A stretch of DNA of 64,000 nt from Fretibacterium fastidiosum (GCF_964642095.1 NZ_OZ209244.1:1550001-1614000); one strand, 5' to 3'; positions 24,110 through 31,463 are shown, counted from the first letter of the stretch. The notes: a model not told the origin generated them from the letters alone. A program made the numbers and translations.

Positions 24110-25611
24110 GCGGGATTCTGGGCGCGACGCTGAAGGGGATGGAGGCCCTGCCCGTCGAGGTGGAGGTCGAGATCACGGGCGGACTGTTCGCCATCTCCAT
24201 CGTCGGGATGCCGGACGTCGCGGTGCGGGAGTCGAAGGAGCGCGTGCGGGCCGCGCTGCGGTCCCTGGGCCTGACGCTGAAGGGCCGCGTCTCAGTGAAC
24301 CTTGCGCCGGCAGACGTCCCGAAGGAGGGGGCGCTCCTGGACCTGCCCATCGCCCTCGGCATGATGACCGCTTCGGGCCTTCTGGGGGACCTGCCGCAGG
24401 CCGTCTACATGGGGGAGCTGGCGCTGGATGGCCGCCTCCGGCGGGTGCGTGGCGCCGTGCCGGCGGCGTTCCTGGCGCGGAGCCTCGGCGTGCCCCTCTA
24501 CGTCCCGCGCGAGAACTCTGGCGAGGTGGCCCTGGTGCGGGGCGTGAGGGCTTTCTGCGCGGAGACGCTTGCGGAGCTGGCGGCCTGCCTGCGGGGCGAA
24601 GCGGAGCCGTCACCCGTGCCGGGAGCGGAGGTCCCGGACCTGCCGGAGACGGCGGACCCGGACTTCGCCGACGTCAAGGGGCAGGCGGCGGCGCGGCGCG
24701 CGGCGGAGATCGCCGCGGCGGGACACCACAACCTCCTTCTGGTGGGGTCGCCGGGCAGCGGCAAGACGCTGATCGCGCGGGCCCTGGCCGGCATCCTGCC
24801 TCCGCTGACGGACGAGGAGCTGGTGGAGACACTCCTGGTGCGCAGCACCCTCGGCATCTCCGAGGCGCCGGGACGGGCGCGGCCCTTCCGGACGGTGCAC
24901 TTCAGCGCCAGCACGGTCTCCATCTGCGGGGGCGGCGCTTCCCTGCGGCCGGGGGAGGTGTCCCTGGCCCATCGGGGCGTCCTGTTCCTGGACGAGTACA
25001 CGGAGTTTCGGCGGGACCTTACGGAGAGCCTGCGGGCGCCCATCGAGGACGGGCGGATCGTCGTGAGCCGGGCGGCCGGCACGGTGAGCTACCCCTCGCG
25101 GGTGTTGCTGGTGCTGGCGGCCAACCCCTGTGCCTGCGGCTTCGCCGGGGACCCCGTCGTGAAGTGTACCTGTTCTTCTCTGGAACTGGAGCGCTACCGG
25201 CGCAAGCTGTCGGGCCCCATCCTGGACCGCATCGACCTGCAGATCGACGTGCCGCGCCTGACGCCGGAGGAGCTCCTCTCCTTCTCCGGGACGTCGGAGC
25301 CCAGCGCCGCGATCCGGCGGCGCGTCATCGCCGCGCGGGCCATTCAACAGGAGCGCTGGGCGCCCTACGGCCTCGTGTGCAACGCGGAGCTGCCGGAGCG
25401 GCTGGTGCGCCGCTGCCTTGTCCTGTCGGCGGACGCGCGGGCCTACCTGTCCGGCATGGCAGAGCGGCTGCACCTGTCGGGCCGCGGCCTGAGCCGCGTG
25501 CTGAAGGTGGCCCGCACCATCGCGGACCTGGCGGGGGAGACGGAGCTGACGACGAAGCACCTGGCGGAGGCGCTGATGTACCGCTGCGGCTCCGGGAGTC
25601 GCGGTGGATAA
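24106..25611 (+). CDS. comM: ComM/YifB family Mg-chelatase-like ATPase
   Basis: 501 residues. N-terminal Lon-protease-like S16 fold domain includes VEITGGLFAISIVGMPDVAV and SVNLAPADVPKEGALLDLPI. The AAA+ domain has Walker A VGSPGSGKTLIARAL, Walker B VLFLDEYTEF and the sensor-like LAANPCACGF. A C-terminal Mg_chelatase C domain holds LHLSGRGLSRVLKVARTIAD. ComM is a hexameric helicase that aids branch migration in natural transformation. GTG 24106 overlaps the yraN stop. It closes the lepB-to-comM run; no terminator is seen, and a strong promoter for the tRNA follows. Confidence 0.93.
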   Translation: MSGILGATLKGMEALPVEVEVEITGGLFAISIVGMPDVAVRESKERVRAALRSLGLTLKGRVSVNLAPADVPKEGALLDLPIALGMMTASGLLGDLPQAVYMGELALDGRLRRVRGAVPAAFLARSLGVPLYVPRENSGEVALVRGVRAFCAETLAELAACLRGEAEPSPVPGAEVPDLPETADPDFADVKGQAAARRAAEIAAAGHHNLLLVGSPGSGKTLIARALAGILPPLTDEELVETLLVRSTLGISEAPGRARPFRTVHFSASTVSICGGGASLRPGEVSLAHRGVLFLDEYTEFRRDLTESLRAPIEDGRIVVSRAAGTVSYPSRVLLVLAANPCACGFAGDPVVKCTCSSLELERYRRKLSGPILDRIDLQIDVPRLTPEELLSFSGTSEPSAAIRRRVIAARAIQQERWAPYGLVCNAELPERLVRRCLVLSADARAYLSGMAERLHLSGRGLSRVLKVARTIADLAGETELTTKHLAEALMYRCGSGSRGG

Positions 25612-25644
25612 GGGCGGATAGAGAGGCCCGGCCCTGTTCCAAGC

Positions 25645-25673
25645 TTGCCAGAAGTTTTCCCCTGGGGTATAAT
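25645..25673 (+). promoter_or_regulatory. Promoter of tRNA-Gly
   Basis: TTGCCA, a 17-base spacer and a perfect TATAAT, ending 48 bases before the tRNA. Confidence 0.85.
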
Positions 25674-25721
25674 ACACGGGCAGTCAGGGGTGGCGTTCGT
25701 CCCCAGGCTGCGACACGACAA

Positions 25722-25797
25722 GCGGACATAGCTCAGTTGGTAGAGCATCAGCTTCCCAAGCTGAGGGTCGCGGGTTCGAACCCCGTTGTCCGCTCCA
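25722..25797 (+). tRNA. tRNA-Gly (anticodon CCC)
   Basis: 76 bases forming a full cloverleaf. Acceptor arms GCGGACA / TGTCCGC, D arm GCTC...GAGC, anticodon arm TCAGC-TTCCCAA-GCTGA with anticodon CCC, T arm GCGGG-TTCGAAC-CCCGT, and encoded TCCA end. A CCC anticodon reads GGG, a frequent Gly codon in this GC-rich genome. It is the left edge of the accessory region; no second copy of its 3' end was spotted downstream. Confidence 0.97.
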
Positions 25798-25827
25798 GCA
25801 GATGATCCGGCACAGTCCGGTTACCTT

Positions 25828-25856
25828 TAAAACCCCGCTCAAAAGCGGGGTTTTTA
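25828..25856 (+). terminator. Terminator after tRNA-Gly
   Basis: AAAACCCCGCT, a CAAA loop, then AGCGGGGTTTTTA: an 8-bp stem followed by five T residues. Confidence 0.9.
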
Positions 25857-25864
25857 CGTTTTGA

Positions 25865-26308
25865 CAAAAACTTCCACCTCTTGAGGTCTCCAGGAAGAAC
25901 TTCAGGACGTCGGAAGAGGTGGACTTTTTTAACGCCAGAGCGTCCAATCTGAACGCGGGTTTGAAGAACTTCAAAGAACTCCAGGAAAAGGCCGTGTTCC
26001 TCGAACGCGCCGCCGCCAAGGCGGAAGCCCGAAAGCTGGTTGGAGAAGATGGTCAGGTCTTCCGTCCCAACCCCAAAGGCGACCACTGCTACAGAGGAGA
26101 GATTCTGAAAGTCACAAACACGCACGCCATTCAGAGCTCCTCCGTCAACGCTGTCTACCTTCATGATCTGAGAGATTTTCCAGGCGACAGGAAACCCTCC
26201 GTTGGCGACGTCCTTGCAATACGATACAGCAACGCCAGGATCGAGTTCGTTGAGCCCATCCCGGACAAGACGCAGGCGAAGGTCAGGCAGCAGGTTCTGG
26301 GAAGGTGA
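25865..26308 (+). pseudogene. Remnant with KfrB-like domain next to the tRNA
   Basis: An open frame runs from just after a stop at 25862 to 26308. It has no start near its beginning; the first start-like codon is GTG 25919, giving 129 residues. The helical part (NAGLKNFKELQEKAVFLERA) precedes a KfrB-like block: YRGEILKVTNTHAIQSS then KPSVGDVLAIRYSNARIEFV, a pattern seen at the C-terminus of large plasmid and conjugative-element proteins. I read it as the 3' remnant of a longer mobile-element gene, cut off by the tRNA terminator. It could still be expressed as a short protein from 25919. There is no good ribosome site. Confidence 0.5.
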
Positions 26309-26598
26309 CGCCTTGCCGCAGGCGTCGCAGAGGGACAAAATTTTAACCTCCGCCGCTTTCCTGATCGGTTTCCTCCCCCCGCTCCTGCCTGTGCAATATT
26401 CTGCCCTTTGGGGCCTCGTGCCCCTGCTTGCCCTTGAGGCAAACAGCCGCCACGCCTGATCGGCTGGGGAAGTCCTTTGGTCGCCGCCGGGGTGTTTTTC
26501 CCTACAACAGGCTGGCGTGAAGGGGAGCGCAGAGCCCCCTTCGCGTTGGTTAACGAACCTTCCTGCAAACTATACCGCCGCCAATGCTAAAAAACAAC
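26309..26598. other. Gap with decayed sequence and a fourth-copy remnant
   Basis: 290 bases. On the reverse strand, 26549-26584 reads D/N-G-G-G-I-V-C-R-K-V-R-stop, matching the last residues (DGGGKVYMKVH-stop) of the gene at 27322-27867, and the flanking CGCAGAGCCCCC hairpin is also shared. It is therefore the 3' end of a further copy of the array described below. The rest (26309-26520) shows no supported gene. Confidence 0.5.
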
Positions 26599-27138
26599 TC
26601 ACCAACTAAAATTTCCTCTTTCATCATGATACATATATACGGTATTCCCTCCATCGTAAAGGCCATCATCCTTGTTGGGATTCTTATACAACTTATACGA
26701 TGAAGCGGCTTTTATGACAAACTTCCGATCTGCATCAGAAAGATTAACGTTACGACCAATCCAACAGCCATCCTTATCACCGTGGAAAAACCAACTCCCA
26801 TCCGTGTACTTGTCAATGTTATCACCAAGATACTTTCCCAGTTTTTCCTCAATATGTTCAGGTGTATCAAGTACACTCCCAATATTGTGGCCGTCTATTC
26901 CCTTCTGACCATATAATCTACCCAACGCATTATCCAGCGGACCAAATTCGTGTAGAAATGCCAGAGCAGCTTTAAACTCCTCACGCCTTCTCTCAAACTC
27001 CTGATTTCCGTATTCAACTTTAGCCTTAAACTTCTCTTCTTCACTGGGCTCATTGAAGTCCTGCCCGGCATGGCCCCAGGCCAAGCCTGTTACAAGGAAT
27101 GTCGAACACAACAAAATTACCAGTTTTTTTGAAATCAA
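26599..27138 (-). CDS. Small secreted protein, array member 3 (LDTPE...DGxW...WIG...YDGG family)
   Basis: 179 residues, no family I recognise. Signal peptide at 1-22 (KKLVILLCSTFLVTGLAWG, then HAGQD). A helical segment rich in Glu/Lys/Arg follows to about 75. The C-terminal 95 residues carry the motif series shared with the two genes upstream: LDTPEHIEEKLG, DGSWFFHGDK, CWIGRNVNL, then LYDGGNTVYMYHD and a terminal FSW. Starts at TTG, overlapping the stop of a decayed zinc-ribbon frame (TTGA), with AAGGAG 11 bases upstream. It is AT-richer than the core genes. Export by the Sec pathway is likely; function unknown. Confidence 0.7.
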   Translation of the reverse strand: MISKKLVILLCSTFLVTGLAWGHAGQDFNEPSEEEKFKAKVEYGNQEFERRREEFKAALAFLHEFGPLDNALGRLYGQKGIDGHNIGSVLDTPEHIEEKLGKYLGDNIDKYTDGSWFFHGDKDGCWIGRNVNLSDADRKFVIKAASSYKLYKNPNKDDGLYDGGNTVYMYHDERGNFSW

Positions 27139-27236
27139 TTCTCAACACGCTCCTTCGTCGTCTTTTTCTTCTGTATTTCTGGCCTGCCGTCCACGTCGTC
27201 AAGGAAGTTTCGGCACGTTGAACCGATCCTGTGCGC
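27135..27236 (-). pseudogene. Decayed topoisomerase zinc-ribbon tail, copy C
   Basis: Reading backwards, TCRNFLDDVDGRPEIQKKK then a lysine/arginine tail to a stop at 27135. It is the same tail as copies A and B (TCRNFFDDVDGKP...), with a longer, changed end. Upstream of it no complete topoisomerase frame continues, so it is a fragment. Confidence 0.6.
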
Positions 27237-27321
27237 CCTCTTTGGTGTACCGTTGATATCAGCGGTTAACATTTGAACGAGATATATGAAAGAGGGGGCG
27301 CAGAGCCCCCCTTTACGTTGG

Positions 27322-27867
27322 CTAATGAACTTTCATGTAAACTTTACCGCCGCCATCGTAAAGATTTCCATTCATGTCCTTGTAAAGACCATTTCTCTCG
27401 GCCCGCTTCACAAGTTCCTTGCCAATCTCAGAGGCCTGTTTTTTGAAGCCGTCATCAAGGTTATAGCCAATCCACCAATCACTGGTGTTGCCTTGAAAAA
27501 TCCAGTTACCATCAAGGTATTTTTCGACATTCCTCACTTTCTTTTTCAACACTTCCCTGATGTGCTCCGGCGTATCCAAAGTTTTTGTCAGATCAACTTC
27601 TTGCTCTATGTGTTCCATGTAGAATATCAAAAGCATGGCCTTCAAGCTTTTCATGTCATCTACCAAAGTTTTCGCTGCGATAAATTCTTGGGAAGCGTCC
27701 ACGGGTATCCCCGTCATCATAGCCTTTATCTTGGCTTCCTCCTCAGCCTTCTGTGCTTCAAGTTTCTGCTTCTCGCTGGCCACTATGAAATCACGCCCAA
27801 AGACACCAAGCGCCAACCCCACCACAACACCAAGCACACCAAACAAAACGATACGATTCTTGGACAT
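27322..27867 (-). CDS. Small membrane-anchored protein, array member 2
   Basis: 181 residues, unknown family. Starts MSKNRIVLFGVLGVVVGLAL: a single N-terminal transmembrane anchor (about 7-23), then FGRDFIVASEKQKLEAQKAE, a charged helix. The C-terminal half shows the array motifs LDTPEHIREVLKK, YLDGNWIFQGN, WWIGYNLDDG and LYDGGGKVYMKVH. ATG 27867 has AGAGAGGTAG upstream on the reverse strand; a longer in-frame version from 27978 would read through the zinc-ribbon remnant and is rejected. The first 42 residues are almost identical to the neighbouring gene at 27972-28469, while the middle has diverged. Confidence 0.75.
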   Translation of the reverse strand: MSKNRIVLFGVLGVVVGLALGVFGRDFIVASEKQKLEAQKAEEEAKIKAMMTGIPVDASQEFIAAKTLVDDMKSLKAMLLIFYMEHIEQEVDLTKTLDTPEHIREVLKKKVRNVEKYLDGNWIFQGNTSDWWIGYNLDDGFKKQASEIGKELVKRAERNGLYKDMNGNLYDGGGKVYMKVH

Positions 27868-27871
27868 TTTG

Positions 27872-27965
27872 CTACCTCTCTTTCTTTCGGATCGCTGGCT
27901 TGCCGTCAACGTCGTCAAAGAAGTTCCGGCACGTTGAACACTTCCAGAACGGGCCGTTCTCCGGC
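27872..27965 (-). pseudogene. Decayed topoisomerase zinc-ribbon tail, copy B
   Basis: Reverse-strand frame PENGPFWKCSTCRNFFDDVD then GKPAIRKKER-stop, ending 4 bases before the ATG of array member 2. It lacks the first Cys pair that copy A retains. The stop-to-start spacing is the same as at copy A. Confidence 0.65.
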
Positions 27966-27971
27966 CTTTTT

Positions 27972-28469
27972 TCACCACTTGAATGTTTCTGGGACATAGT
28001 CATACAAAAACACGATATCTCCTCCATCATATACGTTGGCATCACTTTTGTCTGTGGCCTTAAAAAGATTGGAAAAACGTGCTTGGCTCGCAATCTTCTG
28101 GCGTACAGCGTTTGATACACCATCAAGCTTATAGCCTATCCACCATCCCGCAGCGTTGCTCTGAAAAACCCAACGTCCATCAGCGTATATATCTCCCAGT
28201 TTCTCTCTGATCCGTTCCGGGGTATTCAAGGCAGCCCCAAGGTCATAGTTTTCACCTATTTCCTTGCCATTTTTCATGCGAAACATTGAAAGGTCAGTAC
28301 TTGCCTGCTTAAGTCGAACAATGATACTGGTAGCAACCGCCTCCTCGGCCTTCTGTGCTTCAAGTTTCTGCTTCTCGCTGGCCACTATGAAATCACGCCC
28401 AAAGACGCCAAGCACCAACCCCATCACAACACCGAGCACACCAAACAAAACGATACGATTCTTGGACAT
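27972..28469 (-). CDS. Small membrane-anchored protein, array member 1
   Basis: 165 residues, unknown family. MSKNRIVLFGVLGVVMGLVL anchor, then the same FGRDFIVASEKQKLEAQKAE helix as member 2. C-terminal motifs: LNTPERIREKLGD, DGRWVFQSNA, WWIGYKLDG, VYDGGDIVFLYDY and terminal FKW like member 3. ATG 28469 lies 4 bases after the stop of zinc-ribbon copy A, with AGAGAGGTAG as ribosome site. The near-perfect N-termini of members 1 and 2 point to recent duplication or gene conversion. Probably anchored in the cytoplasmic membrane with the domain outside. Confidence 0.75.
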   Translation of the reverse strand: MSKNRIVLFGVLGVVMGLVLGVFGRDFIVASEKQKLEAQKAEEAVATSIIVRLKQASTDLSMFRMKNGKEIGENYDLGAALNTPERIREKLGDIYADGRWVFQSNAAGWWIGYKLDGVSNAVRQKIASQARFSNLFKATDKSDANVYDGGDIVFLYDYVPETFKW

Positions 28470-28473
28470 TTTG

Positions 28474-29018
28474 CTACCTCTCTTTCTTTCGGATCACTGG
28501 CTTGCCATCCACGTCGTCAAAGAAGTTTCGGCACGTTGAACACTTCCAGAACGGGCCGTTCTTGCCGTTGAACTTCTCCGCCTTGCCCTTGCAGCCACGC
28601 ACAGGGCAGGAAACCTTGGGAGACGTTCCTCACGCACAACGGGTTTTCCATCCACGTCCTTATACGTCACGCCAGGAGAACAGGAGCACCGCCAAAATTT
28701 CCCGTAAGTGCCACTGAATTGCCGCGCCTTCCGCCCGCAATCCAAGGGACAATCCGCCTCGATGACCTCGCCCGTATAGAGTTTCTTCGGGAGCGGCTGT
28801 CCATCCTTGTCCTGTGAAAAAGTGGCCTTGCAGACGGGATATGCCAAAAATGAGTTACCATCCTTCCTCGATACCCGACGCAGGTAACCCGCACACCCCT
28901 CCGTGAGGCATCGTGGTCGCCGCTTCGCCCCTGGCATTTCAGGGACTTCTAACGGACATTGTAACATCTGGCCAATCGTTTCAGAAACGTAGCGGACAAA
29001 ATCATCAAGCTGAAGCTT
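28474..29018 (-). pseudogene. Frameshifted C-terminal remnant of a mobile-element type IA topoisomerase (zinc-ribbon region)
   Basis: Reverse-strand translation gives LQLDDFVRYVSETIGQMLQC near 29010, then ribbon 1 (RCLTEGCAGYLRR ... YPVCKATFSQDKDG), ribbon 2 (DCPLDCGRKARQFSG ... WRCSCSPGVTYKDVDG) and, after a frameshift near 28620-28635 following VVREERLPRF, ribbon 3 (CPVRGCKGKAEKFNGKNG ... WKCSTCRNFFDDVDG), ending at a stop at 28474. Repeated C-x3-4-C...C-x2-C ribbons are the tail of TopB/TopA-type enzymes of conjugative elements. The catalytic core is absent. Its 5' side is cut by a duplicated flavodoxin fragment. Confidence 0.7.
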
Positions 29019-29021
29019 TCC

Positions 29022-29180
29022 TTCAGCGACTACTCCTGCTGCGAGGTCACCCTGTTCAACGAAAAGGACAAAGCCAGGCAGCGCGAGGAGCAGTTTCCGA
29101 AGGACCTTCAAAACGCCCGCGAGCTGGGAAAACGGCTGGTTGAAAAGGCCGCCTCCCAAAGGGGGACTGACGTCGAATAG
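29022..29180 (+). pseudogene. 3' fragment of a flavodoxin-family gene (duplicate of 32609-32767)
   Basis: 53 codons, FSDYSCCEVTLFNEKDKARQ through ELGKRLVEKAASQRGTDVE-stop, match codon for codon the end of the intact gene at 32093-32767 (FSDYSRYEVTLFNEKDKARQ ... VEKVASPAESDVT). No start and no N-terminal part. Confidence 0.85.
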
Positions 29181-29206
29181 AAAAACGCCCCGACAGGATC
29201 GGGGCG
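29181..29206 (-). terminator. Hairpin terminator (reverse strand) behind the IclR remnant
   Basis: CGCCCCGA-CAGGA-TCGGGGCG, a perfect 8-bp stem preceded on the + strand by AAAAA, hence followed by TTTTT on the reverse strand. The matching position behind the intact IclR gene (about 32770) has a weaker version. Confidence 0.65.
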
Positions 29207-29379
29207 TCCAAAGGGAACGGCAGCGCGATCGGGTTTAACGAAGGGTTCAGACGAAATGGGACGGAGGGGCTGTCCCTTGAGTTCAACAGCCCCTTCAGCC
29301 TCGTTGTGACGCCGCAATCTGCTGCCTCTTTTGCTGCTGCGTTGTAAGGCCAGGTTGGTGGTCGGTGAGTGGAGTGGAC

Positions 29380-29514
29380 TCAAGTGTTGTCTTGAAAGCC
29401 TAAAAGCCAGGATATTGCTCTTGCGCTTTCTACAACTTCCCTGGTGCATCGCTTACGTTTTTCTTCGCTCATGTGAATAACCGGCCCCGATACGCTGATA
29501 GCTCCTAATGGGGG
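29380..29514 (-). pseudogene. 3' fragment of an IclR-family gene (duplicate of the end of 33001-33783)
   Basis: About 135 bases nearly identical to 33001-33133, including the stop at 29380 and the long shared block around CTACAACTTCCCTGGTGCAT and CCGGCCCCGATACGCTGATA. The homology ends at a GGGG run next to an inverted repeat. Confidence 0.85.
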
Positions 29515-29551
29515 TGTCGTTGATCAGTGGTAAAGTCACCGATCAACGACA
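29515..29551. repeat. Perfect 11-bp inverted repeat at the end of the duplication
   Basis: TGTCGTTGATC, a 15-base centre that can itself pair GTG with CAC, then GATCAACGACA. It begins exactly where the IclR duplication stops and lies 17 bases before the -35 of the next promoter. It may be an operator or the scar of an element. Confidence 0.6.
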
Positions 29552-29567
29552 CGTCCTGTCGGGCCTC

Positions 29568-29595
29568 TTGACAGCGAAACGCCTTTCGATACGAT
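29568..29595 (+). promoter_or_regulatory. Promoter for hutD-ftcD
   Basis: Perfect TTGACA, a 16-base spacer and TACGAT, 115 bases before the hutD start. Confidence 0.6.
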
Positions 29596-29710
29596 AGACG
29601 TAGATAACCCGAATAGAGGGGGTGTGGGCAGTCCGGCCCATGGGGCCTGTCCACCTTGCAGCGGCAGACAGAGGAGTTTTTCAGCAAGAAAGTTCTGAGG
29701 GCATCGTGAG

Positions 29711-30334
29711 ATGAGCATCGTAAGAGTTTTTCATTCTTCGAACTACCGCGTGACGGACTGGAGCGGCGGGCGGACGACGGAGCTGGCGATCGCCCCGGTG
29801 GGCAGCCTTTACGCCGAGCGGAAGTTTCTGTGGCGCTTCAGCACCGCCACGGCAGAGGTGGAGGAGAGCACCTACACCAGCCTGCCGGACTACAACCGCG
29901 TGATCCTCTCCCTTCGGGGCCTGCTGCGCCTCTCCCATGATGACACGACCTGGCGGGACTTCGCGGAGTTCGAGCCCTACGCCTTCGACGGGGGTGTCAC
30001 CACGCAGGCCCGAGGGAAGGTCGTGGACCTGAACTTGATGCTGCGCAAGGGGCGATGCGCCGGGACGATGATCCCCATCGTGGGCGGCCCCGGCCTGAGG
30101 ACGGACGTGACGGCGGCTCTGGCCGCCGCGCTGCCGGGAGCGGAGGAGCTGCTCATCTTCTGCTTTGAGGGGGCAGCGGAGGTCGTGAGCGGGGACGGGA
30201 CCTGGTCCCTGGGGGCGGGCGATACGCTGCACGCCTCAAACCTCGACGGGGAGGCGTGGAGCGTCAGGGCGACGGAGAGGGTCAAGGCCGTCGCAGCGGC
30301 GGTTCGGTACGAGGGCCGCTGCGCAGAAAACTAA
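29711..30334 (+). CDS. hutD: HutD/Ves family protein
   Basis: 207 residues. YRVTDWSGGRTTELAIAP is the HutD signature (W-x-G-G-x-T-x-E), followed by WRFSTATAEVEESTYTSLPD and a cupin-like core with the second half VSGDGTWSLGAGDTLHA. HutD proteins occur in histidine-utilisation clusters and are thought to limit or sense the pathway; no enzyme activity is firmly known. Here it stands directly before ftcD (13-base gap), which supports a histidine role. ATG 29711 lacks a strong ribosome site (only GGGCATCGTGAG). Codon use is GC-rich like the core genes, unlike the island just upstream. Confidence 0.85.
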   Translation: MSIVRVFHSSNYRVTDWSGGRTTELAIAPVGSLYAERKFLWRFSTATAEVEESTYTSLPDYNRVILSLRGLLRLSHDDTTWRDFAEFEPYAFDGGVTTQARGKVVDLNLMLRKGRCAGTMIPIVGGPGLRTDVTAALAAALPGAEELLIFCFEGAAEVVSGDGTWSLGAGDTLHASNLDGEAWSVRATERVKAVAAAVRYEGRCAEN

Positions 30335-30347
30335 GGGAGGACTGTAC

Positions 30348-31262
30348 ATGAAACAGCTTATCGAGTGTGTGCCGAACTACAGCGAAGGGCGCGACGCGGG
30401 GAAGATCGAGCAGATCGTGGACTGCTTCCGCGGCAAGGCAGGGGTACGGCTTCTGGACTACCAGACGGACCCCAACCACAACCGGCTGGTGGTCACCGTC
30501 ATCGGAGAGCCCGCGCCCCTGAAGGAGACCGTTCTGGCGTCCTTCGGCAAGGCCGTCGAGCTCATCGACCTGACGAAGCACGAGGGCCAGCACCCGCGGA
30601 TGGGGGCCGTGGACGTGGTGCCCTTCATCCCCTGCCGCGGCACGACGGTTGAGGACGCGGACCGCCTGGCGAAGGAGGTGGGGGAGGCCGTCGGGTCCCG
30701 CTATCAGATTCCCGTCTTCCTCTACGAGGACTCCGCCACCGCGCCGCACCGCCAGAACCTGGCCTCCATCCGCAAGGGGCAGTTCGAGGGGATGCCGGAG
30801 AAGCTGAAGGACACGGCGATGTGGACGCCGGACTACGGCCCCGCGGGGCGGATACACCCCACGGCGGGCGTGGTGGCGGTCGGCGCCCGGATGCCCCTCG
30901 TGGCGTTCAACATCAACCTGAGCACGCCGGACCTGGAGATCGCGGACAGGATCGCCAAGCGGGTCCGCAACCTCAGCGGCGGCTATCGCTTCATCAAGGC
31001 CATCGGCGTGGACCTGAGCGACAGGCACATGGCACAGGTGTCGATGAACCTGGTGAACTATCAGAAGACGGCGGTATACCGCGCCTTCGAGGCCGTGAAG
31101 ATGGAGGCCCGGCGCTACGGCGTCAGCGTCGTGGAGAGCGAGGTCGTCGGGCTTTTGCCCATGGAGGCCCTGATCGACTGCGCGGAGTACTACCTGCAGA
31201 TCTCGGACGAGTTCGACCCCGCAAAGCAGATCATGGAGAACCGACTGCTGGAGGAGGAGTAG
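30348..31262 (+). CDS. ftcD: Glutamate formimidoyltransferase
   Basis: 304 residues, the stand-alone formiminotransferase without the cyclodeaminase domain. LIECVPNYSEGRD at the start, DPNHNRLVVTVIGEP, EGQHPRMGAVDVVPFIP with the catalytic His, and ARMPLVAFNINLSTPDLEIA are the family blocks. It moves the formimino group from N-formimino-glutamate, the product of HutI on the histidine route, to tetrahydrofolate. GGGAGG precedes ATG 30348. HutH, HutU and HutI are not in the window. Synergistetes are known amino-acid fermenters, which fits. Confidence 0.95.
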   Translation: MKQLIECVPNYSEGRDAGKIEQIVDCFRGKAGVRLLDYQTDPNHNRLVVTVIGEPAPLKETVLASFGKAVELIDLTKHEGQHPRMGAVDVVPFIPCRGTTVEDADRLAKEVGEAVGSRYQIPVFLYEDSATAPHRQNLASIRKGQFEGMPEKLKDTAMWTPDYGPAGRIHPTAGVVAVGARMPLVAFNINLSTPDLEIADRIAKRVRNLSGGYRFIKAIGVDLSDRHMAQVSMNLVNYQKTAVYRAFEAVKMEARRYGVSVVESEVVGLLPMEALIDCAEYYLQISDEFDPAKQIMENRLLEEE

Positions 31263-31356
31263 GCCTTTTTTTGAGGGCGCGCGTCGGCGTAACCTCTCCT
31301 GCTGCGCGTTCGTGGCGGGGGAATCGTCCTCCGAGGCCCCGCCGGACGGGAGCGAT

Positions 31357-31403
31357 GCAGAGGCGTTGGTATCCAGCTCAAAGGCTGGACGAGGCGCCTC
31401 TGC
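31357..31403. repeat. Long imperfect hairpin after ftcD
   Basis: GCAGAGGCG ... CGCCTCTGC (9-bp arms, 31357-31365 and 31395-31403) enclosing CCAGC/GCTGG (31373-31388). No T run follows. The 201-base gap 31263-31463 otherwise shows no gene. Confidence 0.45.
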
Positions 31404-31463
31404 GTCCTGCAAGGCGTCGGGCCACGCCGAGAAATGCGGGACGGCGCCGAAGGGCTGGAGCAC

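Noticed and set aside
25748..26338. Reverse-strand frame of 196 residues reading into the tRNA-Gly
   Set aside because: It would cover most of the tRNA and its terminator; the forward frame with KfrB-like motif explains the region better.
26202..26459. Second forward frame after the KfrB-like remnant
   Set aside because: A hydrophobic-looking short frame without start signals; perhaps a frameshift continuation of the remnant, not enough to call a gene.
25722..29711. Right-hand att copy of the tRNA-Gly 3' end
   Set aside because: I looked for GGGTTCGAACCCC and the CCGCTCCA end downstream and did not find a second copy, so element boundaries remain unproven.
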